Positions 51,501 through 63,137 of a stretch of DNA of 64,000 nt are shown one piece after another. Made by a program: the position numbers and the translations under genes. A model generated the notes under the pieces. It did not search any database. It was not told the origin of the DNA and worked only from the letters and a program-made list of their open reading frames with translations. The stretch is from positions 4,533,501 to 4,597,500 of the forward strand of contig NC_085127.1 in NCBI RefSeq assembly GCF_030269925.1, written 5' to 3'. Position 1 is the first letter of the stretch. Each line of letters begins with the position of its first letter. The DNA is from Bombyx mori (taxonomy: Eukaryota; Arthropoda; Insecta; Lepidoptera; Bombycidae).

Positions 51501-54500
51501 TGTCATCAATGCACCGCTTTGCCTCATTACTTTCTATGACAAGAGAGAGCTTTCTATTTTTCCCTACCTGTAATGTAATAGCGCATGATGTTAGATCTTG
51601 ATGTGTTACAACACTCTGATAATGAAATATAAAGGGCTGCATCTTTTCTTTTAAATTTTGTGACATAATCAATTCCTCCAAATTGTCAGAGGGCTTTCGT
51701 GATTAATTACTAACAGTCGAATGGCAGTTCATCACTTTGAGCTTCTTGAGGATTTAAATATCGGGGGATTCACGAAATTCCTAATAAGGGCGTGTAAATA
51801 TTATTTTACTCACATAAACATGAACAAGCATTATTTATCTAATGTGATTCATATTTAAGTGGCAAGATCTTGGAGGAATTAAGTAACTTTTATTAAGTAA
51901 TAGTATGTAAGTTACGGATTGTGGCAGGCGGCCACGGAAGCCGTGTCGACTCCGCGGAGCGGCGGCGGCAGTCACGAGAGCCTGCTGCGGTTGCTGCACG
52001 CCGGCGACTCCTCCCGACCGCACTCCTCCACGCAGACCTCAGGTACACACTTTTGAATACTATTCATAGTGGATTGAGCGAACCAGTTCTGATTTAATTG
52101 TTATTTTAATAAGTCTCATTATCCCCTAAAATAATTTCTCAATGTTGACAATTCATTTTGGTATTTAAATTATTCAGAAGTTTGTCTTAAATAATGAGTA
52201 TGATGGCAAATAAGAATAAGAAAGCCAGCTGTGTTCCTTCTTCCATGTGTTCTTTGAATTGGTGGTAGAGTTCATTTTGACTTTCAACAAGAATGCTGAA
52301 ATAACACTTATGTTATTATTATTATTATTTATTACATTTACTTTGTAGATGTCTATGGGCTCCAAGAACCACTTAACACCAGGCGGGCTGTGAGCTCGTC
52401 CGCCCATCTAAGCAATAAAAAAATTAAATAAAAATAAAACACCCGAATTCAAAATGATCTTTTATTATTTTCATACATATTTAACACTTGTAATACTAAT
52501 ATCACTTACAGGCCCCAGTCGCTCGGTTATCACTCCGGAAATGTTCAGTGAAGCTATTTCAGAAGCTATAAACAGATCCAGCAATAGACAAAGTGATGGA
52601 ACACCTATGGAACAAAGTACTGCAGGTATTCATTCAGCATTCTAGTTTTGTTTAATAGTATCAGTTGAATATTCGGCTACTGTAGTCAGAGTATCAACGG
52701 TATAAATTTTTGTTGAATTTTAAATTCAAATTTATTTGAATTGATAAAATTGCTTAAGCGTGACATGGTCTCATGTAGCTACCAGACAGACTCATGGAAA
52801 TAATGCAAATACCATAACCACATTTTGTTGACATTTTTGTTCTATTACTGACTTGGACAATAACGATTCTAGTTATGGTACATTTGTTAAATGTAATACA
52901 ACGTTCAAATTATAATTTTAATTGTAGCATCTTCATCTCAAAGTCCCGGAGGAAGGGAAGATAATTTTACAACACAATTGAACCATATGCATGAAATGGG
53001 TCTACTGGACGACGCCCTAAATGTTCGCGCCCTACTAATATGCTCCGGTAAATATGTTGCATGAACTGTCTCTGCTGAGTTAATTTTTTTTATTGCTCTT
53101 GTAAGCATACGAGCATATGGCCCACCTGATTGTGAGTGGTTACCTTCGCCCATGGACTTCAGCAATGCCAGGGGCAGAGCCAAGCCGCTGCCTACCGCCA
53201 ATTATGACCTTCAAAGGTTGTCGAGCTCTTGGGCCAACCATGGGTGATCAGCCTCATTCACTGACCTTTCAATTACAAATATTAATTGAGGATAATATAC
53301 AATGTAAAAGGGGCACTTATTTTTGAAACCGCAACGTCAATATAAGACAATACTGCCATAATTGAAACAGAAACCGGGTAATGAAAATCACCCCAGAATT
53401 CTCTATCGTAGTATTCGTTTCTCAGGCAGGTTTCTTGGCAGTGAACGCGCAAACTTGTGTCTTTAACGGGTTGAATTGAACCAAGTTCAATTCACCCCAT
53501 TTGGAGACTCGCCCCAGAGAGTTCTCCACTTCAGACACAAGTTTTGATCGTCTCTCTTGCACCACGCTCCGAGAGAGACTCTGATGGCCGATATATCGCG
53601 CATCCCCCGTGCTGTCATCCGCATAGCAATGCATGCCATCAATAGACAGCATGTCATTGATATACAGGATGAAAAGCGTGGGGGAGAGCACCGAACCTTG
53701 TGGAACGCCAGCGTTAATGGTCATGGTATCAGAGCAGTCACCGGCTACAACGACCGTGATGCTCCGCCCATCCAAAAAGCTAGCGATCCACTTGCAGAGA
53801 CCCTCGGGGATTCCGTAAGATGGTAGCTTCGACAGAAGTGCCATATGCCAGACCCTGTCCAAGGCCTTCGCGATATCAAGGCTCACAGCAAGAGCCTCGC
53901 CCTTGCTTTCCAAGGCTTCAGCCCACCTGTGAGTAAGGTATACAAGAAGATCGCCAGCTGAGCGACCGTGACGGAAGCCGTACTGTCGATTACTGATCAG
54001 CTGGCGATCCTCAAGATTCTTCAGGAGTTGTATATTTATAATTCGCTCCATCACCTTGGAAAGCAAGGAAGTTATCGCCATAGGCCTATAGCTCGATGGG
54101 TCCGACCGGTCACCCTTCTTGGGGATAGGGTGGACGTGGGCGGTCTTCCATGAAGACGGAACCCTGTTAACGCAATAAGAAAGACGATACAAACGCGTTA
54201 GCGCAGGCGTCAGCTCAGGGCCTCATCATGCCGGGACTGCTTCTCATTTATACAGGGTCTTGCAGTGCCATCGGTAGGAACTTTAGCTGATCTTAATATT
54301 TTGTCTTCGAAGTTTATTAGACACTGGTAAATGACGAGGGCAAATCAAATGAATCAATTGCAACTTTAAGCTTTCCAATGATATATGTATTACAGAACAT
54401 AGCATCATTCACATCTGCATTTAGTTTTCCATGTACATTATCAAATGCGAATTACTATGAGTGACCACTTTTATAGTTCACAATGTAATTTATTCACGTC

Positions 54501-56239
54501 CACGTCGCTTCGACCCTTCGAGTGTAAGGGCACTCACGACAGCGGGGCACGTGTGCAGGCAACCCCCTTTCTGCTTATCTTAACATGAAGCTGCTTGCAA
54601 CAGCGTACATCTTGAAGACAATTTAAAATTATAATCGCTGAAGTTTTCAAAAAGGCAGTCTTTTCTTAATAGCATCACACACACATTCATACTTTCATGA
54701 ATTAATTAATCATGCGATATTTTCCTAAATTAATTCAATTTTTTAGTCGATTGTAGGTTTCTGTAATCGACAACCTATTACGGCATATCTAATAGGTTGA
54801 GGAAAAAGTTTCTTCGCATTTTTTAAGAAAATTCACAACATTTTTTAATATACATAGTTTATTTACATTTAACTAAAGTATGTAGGTACCATTTTGTTCG
54901 AAAACTTTTGGCCATCTTGTAGGTAGGGACATAATCTCATTGCTATAGAAATTTTGGGACTTTGATCAAAATAACGCGACAATTGGTTTTGGTAGTTCTC
55001 TCGTGATGTTAACCTGACACTGCCTAATGAATTCTGAAAAGACCGAAATAGGTGGAAATCTGAAGGTGCAAGGTCAGGACTATACGGCGGATGCATTAAC
55101 ACCTCCCAGCCAAGCTCTCTTAATTTTTGCTGAGTGGCTAAAGATGTGTGAGGTCTAGCGTTATCATGATGAAAAACCACATCCCTTCTGTTGATTAATT
55201 TCGGCCACTTCTCTCAACTTCTTGCTTTAATCTCATCAGTTGTTCGCAGTAGAGTTCTTGCCTGGTGGTAACAGCTCATAATGAATAATGCCCCTCCAAT
55301 CCCACCACACACACAGCACCTTGTTGCGAGTTAACCCGGGTTTCGCCACAGTCTCTGAAGCCTGATCGGCCTTTGACCACGACCTTTTTCGCACGTTCTT
55401 GTCGTACGTGATCCACTTTTCATCACCAGTTAACAGCTTCTTCTAAAATGGTTCGGTTTCATTACGTCGTAATAAAGAATCACAAATGAGTATACGGTTC
55501 ATTAGGTTTCGTTCAGTGAGCTCGTGAGGTAGGAGGAGGTTTTTTGGGTACCCAGTTTTTTTCAAATGCGCCAAAACTAGTTTTGTGATCAATTCCCAAT
55601 TTTTCAGCTACATCGTAACTACCGATATGCCGATCTTACTCCGCTTTTTCAAAATGGCATCCATTTTATCCGTAATAGGGCGACCAGAGCGACGTGCATC
55701 TTTGACATCAAAATTTCCGGATTGAAAACGCTTAAACCAAATTTGTGCTACTCTCACAGACACTGCACTAGGTCCATAAGCATCGCAAATTTTTTTCGCG
55801 GCTTGCGTTGCATCCTTACCTTTATTGTAGTAAAATTTTAAAATGTATCTAATTTCTTCATTAGGTTCACTCATCTTGACAGTACGAAAAATAAATAAAA
55901 ATCACATATTTTTTCTAATTTGAATTTAGAATTATCTTCTTTTAAAATTTATGATACCAAAACCAGCCAGATACAAACAGTATATCCAAAGAGATTTTAT
56001 TACAAGTTCATACATACTATAACGCGAAAAGACTTTTTCCCTAACCTATTATTTCTACATGTAACTATTTCATTTAGGCCCAAAATTTCCAGTCCCGTTT
56101 TGGGGTTTTGCCCGTTGCCATGAGATTCTAATAACTTTGAAATATACCCTATATATTCGAAACTTGCAATAATTTGATTTCAGGTGACGTGAATGCAGCT
56201 ATTAATTTAGTTTTTAGTGGCGCCATCGGAGATGAATAA
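48566..56239 (+). CDS. UBL7: UBL7 ubiquitin-like / UBA protein (8 exons, 377 aa)
   Basis: Exons: 48566-48716, 50079-50293, 50607-50841, 51316-51443, 51928-52042, 52512-52625, 52928-53047, 56184-56239; every junction is GT..AG and in phase. Residues 1 to about 85 form a ubiquitin-like domain (MDNQPCIFLGIKVKPG ... ELIHHGKILKDKATLQECGV, KSGEMVHVVKK). The middle holds the UBL7-specific helical block (LLNDDSVMAEIIEQAPSLGE ... AHPELPIALRHLTNLV), an acidic stretch (EALSEDEDGEDEETDE) and a Ser/Pro-rich linker. The C-terminal UBA (LNHMHEMGLLDDALNVRALL ... GDVNAAINLVFSG) is split between exons 7 and 8. Length and order match vertebrate UBL7 (about 380 aa). An upstream acceptor (TATCTATAG|G at 48536-48537) and an in-frame stop fix the start and imply a 5' UTR exon. 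Introns hold a solo LTR, LINE fragments and a mariner. Confidence 0.93.
48940..49205 (+). mobile_element. Possible LINE 3' end, family not identified
   Basis: A GC-rich block (CCGGAGGCGCGGAGGGAGAG ... GCACGCAAAGGCGGAAGGGC) ends in TTTTAATAAATAAAAAAAAA, like a retroposon tail, unlike the surrounding AT-rich intron. A G/C-run follows at 49225-49300. Confidence 0.35.
49641..49885. mobile_element. Solo LTR, 245 bp, with 4-bp TSD
   Basis: Termini TGTAGGGGAATGATACCCCG and ...CCCCCTATAAACCTTACA (TGT..ACA), flanked by ATAT at 49637-49640 and 49886-49889. It contains a TATATAG segment and an AATAAAC motif. It lies in UBL7 intron 1. BEL/Pao or gypsy type cannot be told from an LTR alone. Confidence 0.6.
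52345..52428 (+). mobile_element. Bm1 SINE 3' fragment
   Basis: GTAGATGTCTATGGGCTCCA to CATCTAAGCAATAAAAAAAT; the 3' third of Bm1, in UBL7 intron 5. Confidence 0.75.
53084..53222 (-). mobile_element. jockey-type LINE 3' end
   Basis: Poly-T, ATTGCTCTTGTAAGCATACG, CCCACCTGATTGTGAGTGG, CCATGGACTTCAGCAATGCC. Same terminus as 11130-11255 and 31667-31830. Begins 37 bp after the UBL7 exon 7 donor. Confidence 0.65.
53422..54240 (-). mobile_element. jockey-type LINE reverse transcriptase core fragment
   Basis: A 256-codon open minus-strand frame with the RT blocks in order: VPSSWKTAHVHPIPKKGDRS, YRPMAITSLLSKVMERII, QYGFRHGRSAGDLL, AVSLDIAKALDRVWH, GVPQGSVLSPTLFILYINDM, MHCYADDST and LNLVQFNPLKTQ. 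The catalytic YADD box is intact. It is truncated at both ends and lies antisense in UBL7 intron 7. It looks like the same LINE as the 35-36 kb and 53084 fragments. Confidence 0.85.
54795..56046 (-). mobile_element. mariner (DD34D) transposon, inactive copy
   Basis: A 1252-bp element with TIRs GGTTGAGGAAAAAGTTTCTT (left) and GGTTAGGGAAAAAGTCTTTT (right, inverted), flanked by TA. On the minus strand the transposase starts MSEPNEEIRYILKFYYNKGK. An N-terminal helix-turn-helix part ends at a stop near 55608. The C-terminal part reads VVFHHDNARPHTS...HPPYSPDLAPSDFHLF, with 34 residues between the second and third aspartates. Frameshifts and stops in between make it inactive. Confidence 0.9.
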
Positions 56240-56383
56240 TCTTCAAGGGAAACAATTGTTCTGAAATATCTACATAATTAAACATATATTGTTCTGGAAA
56301 GATAAACATTAATGAATTGATTTTGTATTATTGTAACTATTACCTTATTATTAACCTTCATACATACATTTTTACAAAATAAC

Positions 56384-57293
56384 TAGCTGACCCGGCAAAC
56401 GTTTTGTTGCCTTAAATAAGATTTCTAGGGAAATTCTAATGTAGAAAAAAAAACCTCATTCAACCACATAATACCTCATTGTAACAAAAAAAAATTATCT
56501 AAAAATAAATGTTTGGGGTGGAAAAACCCTTATCACTTAGGGGTATGAAAAATAGATAGTAGCCGATTCTCAGACCTACTGAACATACTATTGATACACA
56601 AATAAAACCAAAAAACATGGCTGAAAAATGTATAGTGAGTAAGACAGGAGACCGGCTTCATCCTCACCCCTACTACGTGATGTTTGCTGGATGAGTGGTG
56701 ACACCTGGCGGGGATAACTGATCGATTGATAGTTGATCAGTAGTCGACCGAAAAAAATCATAATTAAAGGAACTTGAAATTATAAACTCTGAATAAGAAC
56801 TTATCGTACTACAATTATAATATTTGATTGCCATCTTGCAACCTTATTGCGGATCTGTGGATAAAATAAAAAAAATAAAAATCGGGATGGAAAAATAGGG
56901 GTTGATCGTATAAGAGTGAAAATTGAGAGTAATATGAATTTTTTTATTTTAAGTCATGACAAAATAAATCAAAAATTCTTACCAAAAAAATTAAGGTTTT
57001 TAATTAACAAATAAAAAATAAGGGTTGATCGTAGAGGGGTGAAAATTTGGGGTTGTATGTATTTTTGTATGCTGTATCATGAAAAAAATAAAAACAAAAA
57101 AAATTGTCTAAAAAGTAAAAAAAAAATTTTAGGGGTGGACCACCCTTAACATTTAGGGGGATGAAAAATAGATGTTGTCCGATTCTCCAACCTGGCCGAT
57201 ATGCACGCTAAGATTCACGAAAATCGGTCTAGCCGTTTCGGAGGAGTTCAGTCACGCACACCGTGACACGAGAATTTAATATAATATTAGTTT
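56384..57293 (+). repeat. Interspersed repeat with CTAGCTGACCCGGCAAACG start
   Basis: Begins AACTAGCTGACCCGGCAAAC and ends CCGTGACACGAGAATTTAAT..ATATTAG, both ends familiar from widespread insect repeats of uncertain class. Internally the motif CTTAGGGGTATGAAAAATAG and the phrase GGGTTGATCGTA..GGTGAAAAT recur in degenerate tandem copies. No ORF. Confidence 0.5.
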
Positions 57294-57883
57294 AAAAGTA
57301 ATAGAAAATAAGTATACAAGGATACACACAAAAAAGTACAGTTTTGATATGGTCTAATTTTTTATTTCTAAATCACTAAATAATTTATCACGGGCTGTGA
57401 AATCACTGGCAAAGTATCTTAAATAATAGTAGGTCATTAAAAAGTAGACAACATAAATATTCTGAATATTAAAATGTCACTATTAAAATAATTTACATAA
57501 GTAGTAACAATAATTATAATAGCTGTGCTTCCTAATATCAAATTACATCAGTCTAAATTTACAGAAAGGCGGTACAAGTTATTGCAATATATAATTGTTA
57601 GGAGTCCTCAAAAACATTGCTAATCGTTGAGTAAGTATATAATTAAATAACATCATTAATATTAGAATCAATAAAATTCTCTTAAATACTTGTAGGAAAA
57701 TTTTAGTCAAATGATGCCATTTGATAAATGGCAATACTTCTTAAAATATGTATTTGTGTAGAGTAATTCTTTAAAATTACTTTACAAACATTAAAGGGAA
57801 AAATTATATTATTATTTCATCATTTCTATGGTAAACAAAAAAAAAGTTTTACCCAATAAGTTCAATGCCAGTCAAGTATGTTT

Positions 57884-60800
57884 TTATTTTTTGTTTTTGT
57901 AATTCATTTGTCGTTTATATAATTTTCTGTTTGTATTATTTGTATCCTTGGCACGACATTGTTCACGTTTATTCATACGTCGGAAGTACCAACTGGCCTT
58001 ATTAGCATTGTTTTCTCCAAATAGTTCATGCTCCAGTTTCTTCCTAGCCTCTGTTCGAAAGGCTGCCCTTTTCTCATACCACTTCAATTCTTTCAGTGTC
58101 TTATTTTTATCTTTGTATTTACAACTTTTCAGTTCATTTATGACTACTTTGGTATCACTGACTTCTCCAAAAGCATTTAAATCATGACCTTTATCAGTAC
58201 TGGATGTTGGTTGCAAATGTTTTTTATCTATGTCAGTAGATTGATCTAATTTCAAATTAAAATTTTCATTTTCTTGTGAACTTAAAGAAATTTCATCATA
58301 ATCTTTCAAATATCCACCTTTCATTTCCCATTGTTCATATTTATTTTTTCTTTTTTGTTTTTTGTGTGACTTATGGCGATCATATTTATTTCGTTCCTTT
58401 TTTGCATTTAGAAAAACATGCCTGTCATCTTTTAAAATTTCATAATCACTGGTTATTCTATTAAGTCCTTCATCTATTTCTTGAACCTTCTTTTTAACAT
58501 TCTTCACTTCCGATTTACTGATTGATGAAGTCGTATCTTCAGATTGTTTTATTGCTCCTTGAATATTTTTTAACTGCTTTAATGAATCAGCATAAGATAT
58601 TCTATCTAACGTTGGTTCAGTTAAAAGAGGTGTAGATATTTCTTGTCTATTGCTTAATTTATTTTCCAGCTGAGACTCTTTACCTTTATGATTTTTGATT
58701 TTTTTTTCTGTAATTCTATTTTCAATTTTCTCATACTTTGGCTCAGATTCTTCTCTAACAGTATTCAGAATTGCCACCTTTATTTCTTTCCTAAATTTCT
58801 GATGCATTTGTGTTTCATTTTTTAATCTTTTAGTGATCTCATCATCAAGCCAGCTCTTGTTTTGCATATAGACATTTTTCAATTTATTAATATCATTTAA
58901 AAAATCTCTTTCATACTCAGGTAGTGATGGTTTATTTGGTGTATCTAAACCAGTATTGAAATATTCATCAACACATTTAGTAATTTTATCAGCATGTCTA
59001 TTGTTTAATGATTCCTCATAAACTTTTTGGCATCGTTCGTGATGTATTGCAGATTTGCTCAACACAGGTTTTTTTTGCAAATTTAAGGTCCCTGTTAACT
59101 CTTTTAGTTTATTTCTCAAATATGCATTTTCCTCTTGTAATTTATACAGGTTAGATAGAATTTTGTTCACTGATACCGGTATTGTGTTTGTAGAGCATTC
59201 ATTTTTTGCACCCCACATATGACCAATAGCGACTCCAGCAGCTGTAATGACACTACCCAACATTATAATATTTAGAACAGTACTCAATCTTTTGTTTCTT
59301 CTGTGAACATATGTTTTGTGCTTGTTATTATCACCTAAAAAATCATATTCATGTTTTGCTTCATCATGATCACTACTATTGGTTGAAATAGGTGTAATCG
59401 AAATATATTGATTTGTGAAATCTTTCAATTCTGATTCTGATAAAAACTGCTGCTGGTCATTATTGGGTTCAAAAGCTGTGTCTTGTTCACAATCACTGAT
59501 AATAGATATACCATCTGTATCTTCGTCTTTGTCTGTGTTGCTGTCAACTGCTTGCCTGTTCAACAATACATTTTTGGATATTATTTAAGAAATAAAGATA
59601 CTTAGATGGAGATATGATCAAAGGAGGTAAAATTCATGTAAAATCTCTATGCACCACGATAAGAGGACATGACGTACTGACCCTAGATTATGTGGGATGA
59701 GAGCAAGAAAGCTTTAAATAAGTTATACAACATGTCACGGAAAGGGAATATGAAGCCCAAAACTGTAGATAGTGTTCAGTTGAAATAGCAGACTCAAAGA
59801 AAGTTAAAAAAAAAATACTGTACTTAAAAAATCTGTAAAGTACTGTTTAAATTTCAATTTTTTTACTTTACTGTACTCATATTAAGAACATTTGAACCTT
59901 GTTCTGATTTACACAAAAAATAATCAACCAACATTAAATCACAACTACAGGTATACTTATACGCAGAAACAACTGTTTGGATCATTATTTGTTTCTTCTT
60001 TTGAACAACTAATATGAAGTTTTCATCATACTTGAATACATCGTGTGATCACTGTAAATTGGATCATCAGCTTTTTAGATGGAAGGAGCATATTGTCGAC
60101 AAAAGCTGCTCTATTACATTGATCATTAACACTCATGTTCATAAAGTTCAGTGCTCGCTCCAATGTGTTTCATCTTGCATATTAATGATATGCTATCCAT
60201 TAATAGGATGCATTGCTTTGCTGTACTCGATTTTCACAAGACACTGGCCATCAGCTCCTCTCAGAGAAGAAGTGATAAAAAAATTGGAGAACTCTCTGGA
60301 GAAGATCTCTGAATGCAGTGGATCGAATTAAGTTCAATTAACATTGTACAGTCAGCCAGAGTTGAATTCATTGATACTACCTAGCACTGCTGCATTTCTA
60401 CAAAGTGTTTTTAAAGAACTTATTATTATGTTATATTATTTTATTAGTGCATAATAATATGCAATAAAATTAAACTAACTCCTTTCAGAGTATGTCACAC
60501 AAGGTTTATTTATACCACCACAAAGAGGCAACGCAAAGTCGCCGTCGCCCGAAACAACAAGAGTTTGATGAGCGAATTAACCCATTGACACAGTCTACAG
60601 AGTTTCTCGCCAGATCTTGTCAGTGGGTCGCGATTCCGATCTAGTGGTAGATTCTGCGAAGCACTACTTTTGTTAGGGCCAGTGTTAGCAAATTCTCTTA
60701 GGCTGAGCCTGTGAGCTCACCTACCCATCTGGGCACAGCTGGAATAGCCTCATAGGCTACCATGGAATAGGTAGGGGGAAAAAACAAGTTTTAAATTCTG

Positions 60801-61245
60801 GTTTGGTAAATAATTTAGATTTACAAGATTATAATTGAGACATACCAAGGTTGTGCCATATAAATTGTGGTGTCTATGGGTTCTAGTAATTGCCTAACAT
60901 GGGAAAAAGAACTTGTTTACTCACTCCCCTCCTCGTTCTTCTTCATGTATTCCATACTTTTGACTATTTAATTGAAAAATAGACCAGTAATATTTTTCCC
61001 TCATTTCCTTTAATTTAAAGTATATATGTATATATGGCAGAACGGTTAATAAACATTTATACAGCTGTCGCCGGAAATATAATTGCGCAGTTGAAAATTA
61101 ATCTGCAGAATATAAGAAGGTACCTTTCAGAATTAAAATTTTTCAAGATAACCGGAGCATCTTCTCCACACGCCGAAGAATTTTCAAGAAGCGTCCAGCT
61201 TTCGCCGGAATCAGAATCGCTATGGTCTGCTATTGATAGATCCAT
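57884..61245 (-). CDS. CCPG1-like type II membrane protein, probable ER-phagy receptor (2 exons, 597 aa)
   Basis: Exon 1 is 61245-61124 and exon 2 is 59555-57884; donor GTACC and acceptor GAACAG join in phase (...NSE|RQAVDSNTD). The N-terminus, MDLSIADHSDSDSGESWTLL, carries a canonical acidic-flanked LC3-interacting motif at W17-T-L-L20, placed as in vertebrate CCPG1. DGISIISDCE (about 55-64) resembles the FIP200-binding acidic/hydrophobic motifs of that protein. A membrane helix lies at about 131-155 (LSTVLNIIMLGSVITAAGVA) ending GHMWG. A long charged coiled-coil-like lumenal region follows (LQEENAYLRNKLKEL ...) and ends with WYFRRMNKREQCR, again CCPG1/PBIP1-like. CCPG1 links ER to autophagosomes. 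The assignment rests on architecture and motif placement; overall sequence similarity is low. Confidence 0.65.
60014..60430 (+). mobile_element. Decayed jockey-type RT fragment
   Basis: HWPSAPLREEVIKKLENSLE, then KISECSGSN, matches the post-YADD block of the jockey RT seen at 53422-54240 (LVSEVENSLGRVSKWGELN). Broken by stops. CCPG1-like intron 1. Confidence 0.45.
60533..60786 (+). mobile_element. jockey-type LINE 3' UTR with A-tail (divergent subfamily)
   Basis: GAGTTTCTCGCCAGATCTTG, GTGGGTCGCGATTCCGATCT, GTGAGCTCACCTACC and a final GGGGGAAAAAAC correspond to the BMC1-like 3' UTR blocks in order. Confidence 0.6.
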
Positions 61246-61505
61246 TTCTACAGTAAATAAACAAACAATTATGTTGACCGAGTCAATTAAAATATGGCTG
61301 AACTTCAAAAATTAATACCATATTAAATCATCAAAAAGTATGTCTAAATAGTTACCTTAAATCACAAAAGCGTTCAATAATACTTTGTTTAACTCTGTTA
61401 TTTAATAGTCGATAATACTTTGCTGGTTTAACTGGAATTTTTAATAAATACACATTTCTAATCAGAGCGACATTTTTATTTACATTTTGTTCTACCAATT
61501 TTGTT

Positions 61506-61669
61506 TTTTTTAAAGAGATTTTATGACTTGGTAACTAAGACCTTTAGGTTAAGCCTTATTTTAATTTATATTCTTAATTTTATGAAAAATGATAATATGA
61601 AGTGAAATGAAATAAAATGAAGATGATTGAGACATTAATCAACTGGAATAAAATTAAATGAAATGAGAA
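61506..61669 (-). mobile_element. E2F-headed retroposon family, 5'-truncated copy
   Basis: Poly-T, AAAGAGATTTTATGACTTGG to CAACTGGAATAAAATTAAAT; only the 3' half of the family is present. A separate 5'-end-like scrap (CTTTGGCGGGAATGCGAGCA) lies at 62304-62325. Confidence 0.6.
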
Positions 61670-61699
61670 AAGAGAAAAGTCTCGTATGATTAGCACGAG

Positions 61700-62100
61700 A
61701 CTATCTGGCACCCCCATAGTGTACAGTTTATAAATTAAACCGTTGTGCCAGACTTTGCGATATCGAAGAAGAGGGCTCCGATTGGGACGGGTCTGCGTCT
61801 GTTTAGCCCTACTAGGATGTGCGCCGTGAGGAAGCTCTTGGCTCTAGGCTGTTGCTGAACGCATTGATGTTTATCGTTATTGCGTAATGATTATTAGCGA
61901 AGAGAGTAACATTTTTAAAACGCGATTATGGATTCCGTCGGAGCCAAAGCTTTCCGTCCTTGTAACTTCGCGATTTCTTCCTTGACTTCGTAATGGAAGA
62001 TAACGCGTTCGAGGGTGGCAGGAAAGCTCTGCTCGACTTCCCTGTCGACTAACTCGGTGTGTTCTTTTATTTTAACAGCGGAGCAAAATGACCCTATTCA
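61700..62100 (-). mobile_element. Decayed LINE fragment
   Basis: The minus strand shows ...EEIAKLQGRKALAPTESI..., resembling the R-K-A-P-G-x-D start of non-LTR reverse transcriptase domains, with mutated key residues. Weak evidence. Confidence 0.3.
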
Positions 62101-62816
62101 AATTTGCAACGTTTTCATACAACTGTTCTTCTAACATTTACTACTAGCTTTGACAGCTAGCAAATAGCTCCTGGTTGATCGTTGTGGTCCATAGCAAAAT
62201 TACATTCCTAATTCATTTGTAATCTATTTAATTCATTATCACACTGACTAACATTGAAAGAAATCGATTTTACTACCTTATGAAGTTATGTGGAGTTTCT
62301 CACTCTTTGGCGGGAATGCGAGCAGATAAGTGCAAATTATTATATTTTACTAATTAAATCTTTCTTCTATTCTATTCCGTTCGTTTTTAGTGTGTTTAAA
62401 AACAAAACATAAGTAGTACTACTACATTTGAACATATTTGTAATAATTAGTATAAAAACTTGCCTTACGAGAACGTGTTATCAAACAAGTAGAATCTTAT
62501 GAATCGCATGCTGTAATTGAAGCTACTTCTCGTAATTAACATTTGAGTAATAAAAGAATTTACACCGTAAATTCAATCAGATGAACGGTACACAAAGGCA
62601 TACAAGTAGGAAACTGAATAACTTTAATTTAGTTAATGTATTATTTACATTTAAGGTTCTCTTTATGTTCCTAATGCGTAGTCTCAGGTTGAGTAGCCAT
62701 ATTGTTGTCTGTTTGGTTTTAATTTCCTGAAAGTAAACTACGCACCATCACGTGATTCTTCTCATTGCTCAATACAAACAAAAATAAAACACTGGCTGCA
62801 ATTAACTTTTTATTTT
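62101..62816. other. Intergenic between CCPG1-like and OGFOD3-like genes
   Basis: Apart from the 62304 retroposon scrap I see no gene or named repeat. It includes the 3' flank of the OGFOD3-like gene. Confidence 0.35.
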
Positions 62817-63095
62817 TTATAAATCATTATTGAATTTGCGTTTATCAGGATCACCAATAGCGTATTGCTTGTCACACGTAAATGATATTGTTACGGCGTA
62901 ACGAGTCCCGGACGTTACTTTTTCAACATAGTGTAAATTTTCTTTGCCGCTAGTGAACATGCTGACGCGTCCTTTCCTGGGTTCGATAGTTCTGTTATAT
63001 TTTTCGTCAATGAACACAAACCTTCCACCTTTAAAGTCAATATTGTAGTCAGTTAAGTATAAAAGCGTGGTATAGTGGAACGATTTGTAGGTTTC
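62817..63095 (-). CDS. OGFOD3: OGFOD3-like 2-oxoglutarate/iron dioxygenase, last exon (92 aa, partial)
   Basis: After the acceptor TTTTACAG the exon reads ETYKSFHYTTLLYLTDYNID, FKGGRFVFIDEKYNRTIEPR, KGRVSMFTSGKENLHYVEKV, TSGTRYAVTISFTC and on to NNDL and a stop. The Y-L-x-D-Y..F-x-G-G-R-F-V-F core, the distal iron-binding His (ENLHYVEKV) and the 2-oxoglutarate-binding Arg (GTRYAV) fit prolyl-4-hydroxylase-type dioxygenases; overall wording is closest to OGFOD3. The first His-x-Asp and the N-terminus must lie on upstream exons right of the window. Confidence 0.8.
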   Translation of the reverse strand, partial: ETYKSFHYTTLLYLTDYNIDFKGGRFVFIDEKYNRTIEPRKGRVSMFTSGKENLHYVEKVTSGTRYAVTISFTCDKQYAIGDPDKRKFNNDL

Positions 63096-63137
63096 CTGTA
63101 AAATAAAATATAAATTCAATAAATTCAAATAAAATCA

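Noticed and set aside
53557..54153. Plus-strand ORFs in 53.5-54.2 kb
   Set aside because: Antisense to an intact reverse-transcriptase core on the minus strand.
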